Of a stretch of DNA of 64,000 bases, positions 58,101 through 64,000 are shown in pieces. Numbering within the stretch: position 1 is the stretch's first letter; every line of letters starts with the position of its first letter. A model generated the notes under the pieces. That model did no database searches. It saw only the letters and a program-made list of their open reading frames with translations, and was not told where the DNA came from. Position numbers and translations under genes: made by a program. This stretch comes from Daphnia pulex (lineage: Eukaryota; Arthropoda; Branchiopoda; Diplostraca; Daphniidae), in contig NC_060020.1 in assembly GCF_021134715.1 (NCBI RefSeq), positions 1,984,001-2,048,000 on the forward strand. Direction: 5' to 3'.

Positions 58101-61100
58101 AGACAAAAATCGGGATGCAATCTCTGCTGCGCAGTTGAAAGAAAACAAGGCAAAGAATTCCAAACACCGGAACAAAGCACCGAGAAGAATCCAGCACGAC
58201 TTGGGAAATAATATAATATATTTAATAGGGCTGTTAATTAAAAGCTACTAAAAGACGAAAAAAAAAACAGAAATAAAAATTTTTCCCACTGAACTTTATA
58301 AAAATGGTCACCATAATCCCATTTTTGGGTTGTAAAAAAAAGTTTAAAAAAAAATTACAACAAAAATGCCGTGGAAATGCCATCGATCCTGATCACCCAA
58401 TCAAAAGGAAGAAAATAAATAAAAATTAACCGCCCTAGAAAGTGGATAAAAGCCCAACTATAAACGAATGGGAAAATAAAAACAAGGGAAATTCCATGAC
58501 ATAACGGGGATATAATATACTATACACAAAGCTCAATCACCTCAACCCCGTCTCTATTTCTCATCCCCGCTGTCCGACCAAATTAACTCGTCATTTTTCT
58601 TTTTTTTCTTCCTTTTTGTTTACCTTCTGTCAGTTTTCCAGTTTTCCTTTTTCTTTGATATTTCGAAAAGAGTTTCTCTTCTCATTTTTTTCTCGTTCAA
58701 TTTGACTTCATATTTAGTTGTCCTCCTTTAGGATAAACTACAACCGAGTCTGGTACAAATACCCGCCGTCTCGACCGTAACAAACTTCCTGTTTATTCTT
58801 CTGGGCTCGTTCTTCGAACAATAAAAATAAAGCCTCTCTCTCGCTCCACGCCATCAATATACCCAAGGTACTTGTGTACAAAATATACCGCCGATGCATT
58901 CACAAAAGAATATAGTATACATATATCTCTAATTTTTATACACCCAACGTACCCGTCTAATTGGCAGGGATAAAATTCTATTTTGGTGCATCGCAGCCCA
59001 CCCGGGTGGTTTGCGTTGTTGTTGTTGCTGGTGGCTGGGGGCTGGCCGTTTTTTTTTTTTGCGGCGAAAAGAATCTCACGCCCGCGCAAAGAGATTCTCG
59101 TCTTTCCTCTTGCTATTCATTTCGACTCGGCGGTCGTTACTGTTCAAAACGAGAATTTCTTGCCTACCGCGCGCGACCAAACGGAAAGGGATCGCTATGC
59201 CATCCGTCAATTTCCTTTTAAAGGAAAATATTAAAAAAAAACCAAAGTGTTTCGAAAGGCAACCCGAAATGAATTCTGAACGGCCGAGACGATTTCAAAA
59301 GTTCCCGCGAACGAAACGATTGAGAAAAAGAATTTCTTACGACAACAAAACCAAAAATGTGGATATGTGGACAGAGTTATTTCAGAGGAAAACCGAAAGA
59401 ATTGGGTACTATTGTTTGTTTTATTCCTTTAGGACAAATTAAAGTGGCCGCCGCAGACGGGGGGAGTTGAAAATAAAATAAAATAAAGTCAAAAAATTTC
59501 CCTTTGGTTTATTTTTATCGTCGAGAGAACTCTGTTAAGGATTTTAATACGCTTGTTTTGGTTCTCTCCCAAAATGAAAAAAATCTTCTTAATAACCCGA
59601 AAAGCCGACGATGAAACAATAGGGGCTCGGCAGATTAGCTATGCGCAGGGTGATAAATGCTGATAAATTCGTCCTGGAGCAAATTATTCGGTGTGGTGTT
59701 GGTTACCATCCATAGGCTACTTCATTGTCTTATTTCGCCTCCCATTTCGGCTGTTTGGCTGAGCTGGGAAAACAGAAATCCTCCCTCGCGATTGTATGAA
59801 CAAGAAGACAACGGCCAAATAGATACAGAAGGAAGCGTAAAATTGGTGATGGCGCCATCCATAAAATAAAAAATAAAAGAACTTTTGAACCTTCTCTATT
59901 TTCTGTATCAATAGAACATACCCCATAATGTAACAACTATATACCTGGCCGAATTCTTCCCATGCTATATACGCGCTATTACTTAAATCCGGGAGGCATT
60001 TAGTTCTAGTCGCTTTTTCAAAAAAATTAAATAAGTGAAACCAAATGGCGAACATTTGATTATTATAACAGAGACAGAGAAATAAAGAGAGTCATCAGTC
60101 GTAGAGTCTGCTGCTGTGGACAGATCTAATCTGGCAAGACTCTCTCTCTCTCTCTCTCTCCGATGCAAAAGTGTAATTATCCTTTTTAAGTGAAGATGAT
60201 GATGATTCGTGAGTGCCCTTATTAAGGGCCAGCCCCGTATCAGAGCGGCGATGATTGCGCACCTTTCGCTGACACCGGCGGGGCACAGACCGTAACGCGC
60301 CCTGACACGTCGTTACAATCACAATTACGTTGTTGTAATAAATTGAAGACGTGTAATAATAAATTGCCTTTCTCCTCTACACACACAGAGTCTATATACG
60401 ATCCTCCCACCACCTCCCCCATTCTTCCAGTTCCATTTAAATAAAAAGCTCAAATCAAGGCAACACTGATCTTTTCATCCATTCTGCTATAGAGCTATAA
60501 CAATAGTCTGCACGTTTTTCGACGGATTTTTCCTCGGTGCATATGTAATGGAGATAAACCTAGCCCAGGGGGGCGTGCAGAAAAAGTATGGGCGTTTGTT
60601 CAACCTTTTAAATATTCAAAAAAAATGCTAATTCGTTATACTGGTCGTCTGAAAAGTGTTATAATCAGTTTTCTAAACCAAATAAAGTTCAAATGTATAG
60701 TCAACAATCTTCCACCTGTATGCTCTCTCTGCTGTACCCTCCCAGCAGCATCCGTTAGAGTCGAATGATGATATTTAAATTTCTTGGACTGCGTAAACTT
60801 TGTTCCCCAATTCTCCACAGCAGCCAGAAAGGCTCTAGAAAATGGAGGGTCAAATGCGTGGCAAATTGGCAACAATTGGGAGCATAATCTCGAGATGATC
60901 GAGTTGATAGGGATGAACGAACATCCATTATCCATACGACGGAATTCGGACGGGCCACAGCGCTCATTTGCCTTTTCTCTAAACCCAACAGGCAAGTCGA
61001 GAAGGCGGCCATCCTCGCCTGGACAATTGGGATCTTTATCTCACCTATCTGAACTCTTATATTTCTCTTTTCTCTCTCTCTCTCTCTTCAAAACGGTGCC

Positions 61101-64000
61101 TCCAAAGGAAAGTTTTTAGCACAGAGCGCTAGAGAGAGAAAAAAAGAGGGGTATTATTTATAACACGTCTGGATGGCACGTCCCTTTTGTGTCCGTTCTC
61201 ATTTGTTCGGCGAGAATATAAGCCAAAATACAAAAAAAAAAAAAAAACCAAGAAGAAGAAGAAGAAGAAAAAAGAGGCAAAATGGTTCGCCCTTAGCTTC
61301 TGGAGGTCGCGTCTAATGAACAGTCATTACGGTTAAGCACGCAACGGCTTTATATATTTCTCACACAGAGAAAAAAGAAAAAATGGGAAACAAAACTTGC
61401 ACAACATAAAGATGTAACCCTACGCACAAACCATTCTTCTTCTTGGCGTCGACAGCCCAGCGGTGCAACACACACATACCTTTGCTGGCTCTCCTTAAAC
61501 TATGGCAGAGCAAAGAATTTCTCTAATTACCCCCATAGCAGTCGACAAACAGCTCGGGACTTTATCTTTGTTGCTGGTGGTGTCTTTGTGGAATTACATA
61601 CAACAAGAGGTGGGGGCAGCGCAAGAAATTCCACGCAAGATAAAAGAGAAAAAAAACGATAATAGCATAGACAAACACGAATGATTAGTATATATAAAAA
61701 CCAGTCGAAAAAAAAAAAGCCAATGAGCAAATCGAATGCGCGTTGTTAAGTTGTAAATACATTCGTCGTGGGGTCTGTTAAGAACATGTTCGTCTGCGTA
61801 TATAATTCGAGGTTCGCGTGCGCGTGCTGCTTTCCAGGCATTTTTCGAGGCCGCACAGGTTGAAAGGTCCGCGCGCGGATCAAATTGGCCATCGGAATAT
61901 ATATACGAAACGCAGCAGGAACTGCTGCTGCTGCTGCTTGCCGCCCGTCCTGACCCGTGCATCATCGGTTTATTTCTGACTGGCTCGTCAATAAGAAGAC
62001 TACTATCTATTTTGTTTTGATATCAACATCGTTATTATATCTCTATTATAGACCATGTTTTGTCTTGTCTTGGCTGATGATGGCGTATTATACCTATCGA
62101 GTGGCCTCCTGGGTTTTTCTCTTCTTTTTGGGATTTTTTCCGAGCAATACTCAGTGGATGCTGGGGCACAGACAGATATGATGTAATAAGAGAGAAAGTA
62201 TCGTGTGGTGATTGGTATCTTTTGAGTATTTTGTTCTGGGGGATTTTCGCGGGTGGTCCAAGAGTCTTCCGCCTATAGTCGACCTGCTGTCAATCTCCAA
62301 TAGCTTTTTTTTGTTTTGTTTTATTTTTTTTATCGGAAAAGCCCAAAGAGAAAATCTCTATACAACTGAAATCAACCAACAAAAAAGTCAAAGGTCTATA
62401 ACTCGTCCAAAGAGATTTTCTGGGCTCGGTAGAATCTTCTTCTCTGGATCCGAAAAAGGAGAAGAATTTCCGTTTTGATGCGACTTCGAACCAGCGGGTT
62501 ATATACTACTACACGCGCAATTGAAGTTATTTATACATCCTTTGGTCTGATGGACATCAGCACAGCAGTCAGCCGTCCGTGATCGGGACGTACTTGAACG
62601 AATTACATGGAAGAAGAAACCCCGGCCCAAAGAAGAGCTGGAGGACTTTGAGGCCATTACCAATTCATCATCATCCGAAATAGTGAACTGGCAAAGTGTT
62701 GCAGCGCACGGCTTGTGTCTGCACGTGTATATATCTCTACCAACGCACCGTGCGGATGCGCTCCGCTGGACCAACATAATCACTTCTCTCGGAAGTTGCT
62801 GTGTCAGCCGACTCGAGGGTCGCTTTAGACTTTTTCGGGAAGAAAAATGAGGGGAAAAATGGTTCTGGTCAAGAAATATACAATGAATTCTACTATGTAT
62901 ACCGTCATCAGTTATTATATCTATACCATACAGGTACTTGATGGTAGTAATAGTATAAGTATAGCGCCTAGCTGACTGTCAAATGACGTGCTTGTATTTA
63001 TAGAAGGGTGTGCTGGGTGGAGGTCAGATTCGGTAAAAGATCAGCACGCCCGTATTTTGTTCATCACGCTCGGCGTGTAATACGTAAAGAATTTCGTCCG
63101 CTGACGAATCTGGTACACAAGAAAGGAATGCTGTTACAGCATTATCATAATAATATCGAGTTCTGTGCGAGGAAAAATATGGAATTGGTGTGGAGTAAAA
63201 AAGGAAAAGTCATGGCTTTATATGCCATTCGCTTTTATACATAACAAAGATTTCCCTCTCTCTACATGTATACTCCCATCCCTTTCCCTTTCTTATATTC
63301 TGAACGGATTGTTACAGTCTATTTTATTCAGCATAATAGGGCGAGCACGAGAACTTTTACCACAAGTCTCAAAAAAAAAATTTCTTCCAACACCAAAAAG
63401 CGTTTTTAATTTGTACGATGGAAATTGGACGATACTTGTTCTTTGGATAAATCAAGTGAATTGTTGCAAACGTTGAAATGGGCAACCGAAAAGGGTTAGT
63501 ACTAATCCTCTTCATCTTTAAGTGGGGTAGGGCAGTGCTGTTGATGTTGACAAATAGGTACAAACATTGGGCTTGGAAACGAGTTGGCTGCATATCAATT
63601 GGAATTTAGAATTGAACTACCAGCACTCGTCCCGCAATTCATTCCGTCCGGCTATTAGCCCTGAATTGTACGAACCCCCGTTGGATGCGCTCGAGAATGG
63701 TGCAATAGAATGTGTATCGAAATGGGTTGTCGACTCGATCACCGAGACAGAAGGTCAAGTACCTTGTCTTAGATTCACGCCCCGAGAGCGCACAACCTGA
63801 GAGAAATGGCTGTATATACGAGAGGGAGATAATACGTGAATAATTCAACTATAGCGCATAATTTCTAATAATAAGAGCATGAATAACATTTATTTATTCG
63901 TCTTATCGGTTAATATCCATAGCACGAAAAAGATATGTAAAATCATCTACATTTCCTGATGGAACTTTTCCATAAAACAACTTGTTTTGGCCCGGCCATC
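52104..64000. other. Gene-poor downstream region to the window end
   Basis: About 11.9 kb with no gene I can support. It is rich in simple sequence: CA run near 55985-56002, poly-T near 56466-56483, CT run near 60139-60161, GAA run near 61250-61270, GCT run near 61923-61938. Small hairpins occur at about 54671-54691 (CCCTCTTGG/CCAAGAGGG) and 56496-56515 (TTCCCTGG/CCAGGGAA). Around 53440-54080 the sequence is less biased and has open stretches on both strands, possibly a remnant of a mobile element, but nothing is recognised. It may hold atonal enhancers. Confidence 0.5.

Noticed and set aside
63567-63848. Short ORFs on both strands near the window end
   Set aside because: They overlap each other on opposite strands and show no recognisable domain.
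1-64000. CRISPR arrays, rRNA genes, bacterial operons
   Set aside because: None seen; the repeats have intron-like spacers with conserved sequence, and gene structure is eukaryotic.

Overview
The window is a piece of an arthropod nuclear genome, most likely a water flea (Daphnia). The reasons are compact genes with 50-100 bp introns, an IRE1-like kinase of a type I associate with Daphnia, an arthropod atonal bHLH gene, and an arthropod-type secreted cysteine-rich protein. The species call is an inference. The ordinary genes sit at the two ends. On the left are an IRE1-like pseudokinase that runs off the window (minus strand) and a complete eight-exon TspanC8 tetraspanin (minus strand) with two interchangeable copies of exon 7. 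On the right is a single-exon atonal-family gene (49.3-50.2 kb) in long, AT-rich, gene-free flanks full of CT/GA and CTT/GAA tracts.

Between them lies a 33-35 kb block of nested repeats. Segment A (1.35 kb) occurs at 6875-8220 and again, in the same orientation, at 41235-42573. Just inside, segment B (1.4 kb) occurs at 8223-9630 and inverted at 39773-41210. The block 8223-41210 is therefore bounded by inverted repeats and flanked by direct repeats. A CTCF-like site (41219-41233) lies in the short gap between B and A on the right.

Inside the block, in order, are: (1) a 7 kb tandem array (10604-17571) of 24 units of about 287 bp, each carrying two GC-rich exon-like segments with intact GT...AG introns, whose lengths do not allow a long reading frame; (2) a young non-autonomous LTR element (18822-22982) with apparently identical 287-bp LTRs, a CAGAA target duplication and one 663-aa gag-like ORF, inserted into a decayed coding-like region; (3) a diverged, inverted relic of one array unit at about 25.3 kb; (4) a giant palindrome (arms of about 6.04 kb at 26051-32094 and 33725-39771, spacer 1.63 kb), each arm carrying one copy of a four-exon secreted protein gene. 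Only the left copy keeps its TATA box and first noncoding exon; on the right, homology stops next to inverted segment B.

No CRISPR array, rRNA gene or convincing intact tRNA gene was seen. Coordinates of spliced genes were derived by reading splice sites and reading phase. Repeat identities are by-eye estimates, not alignments.
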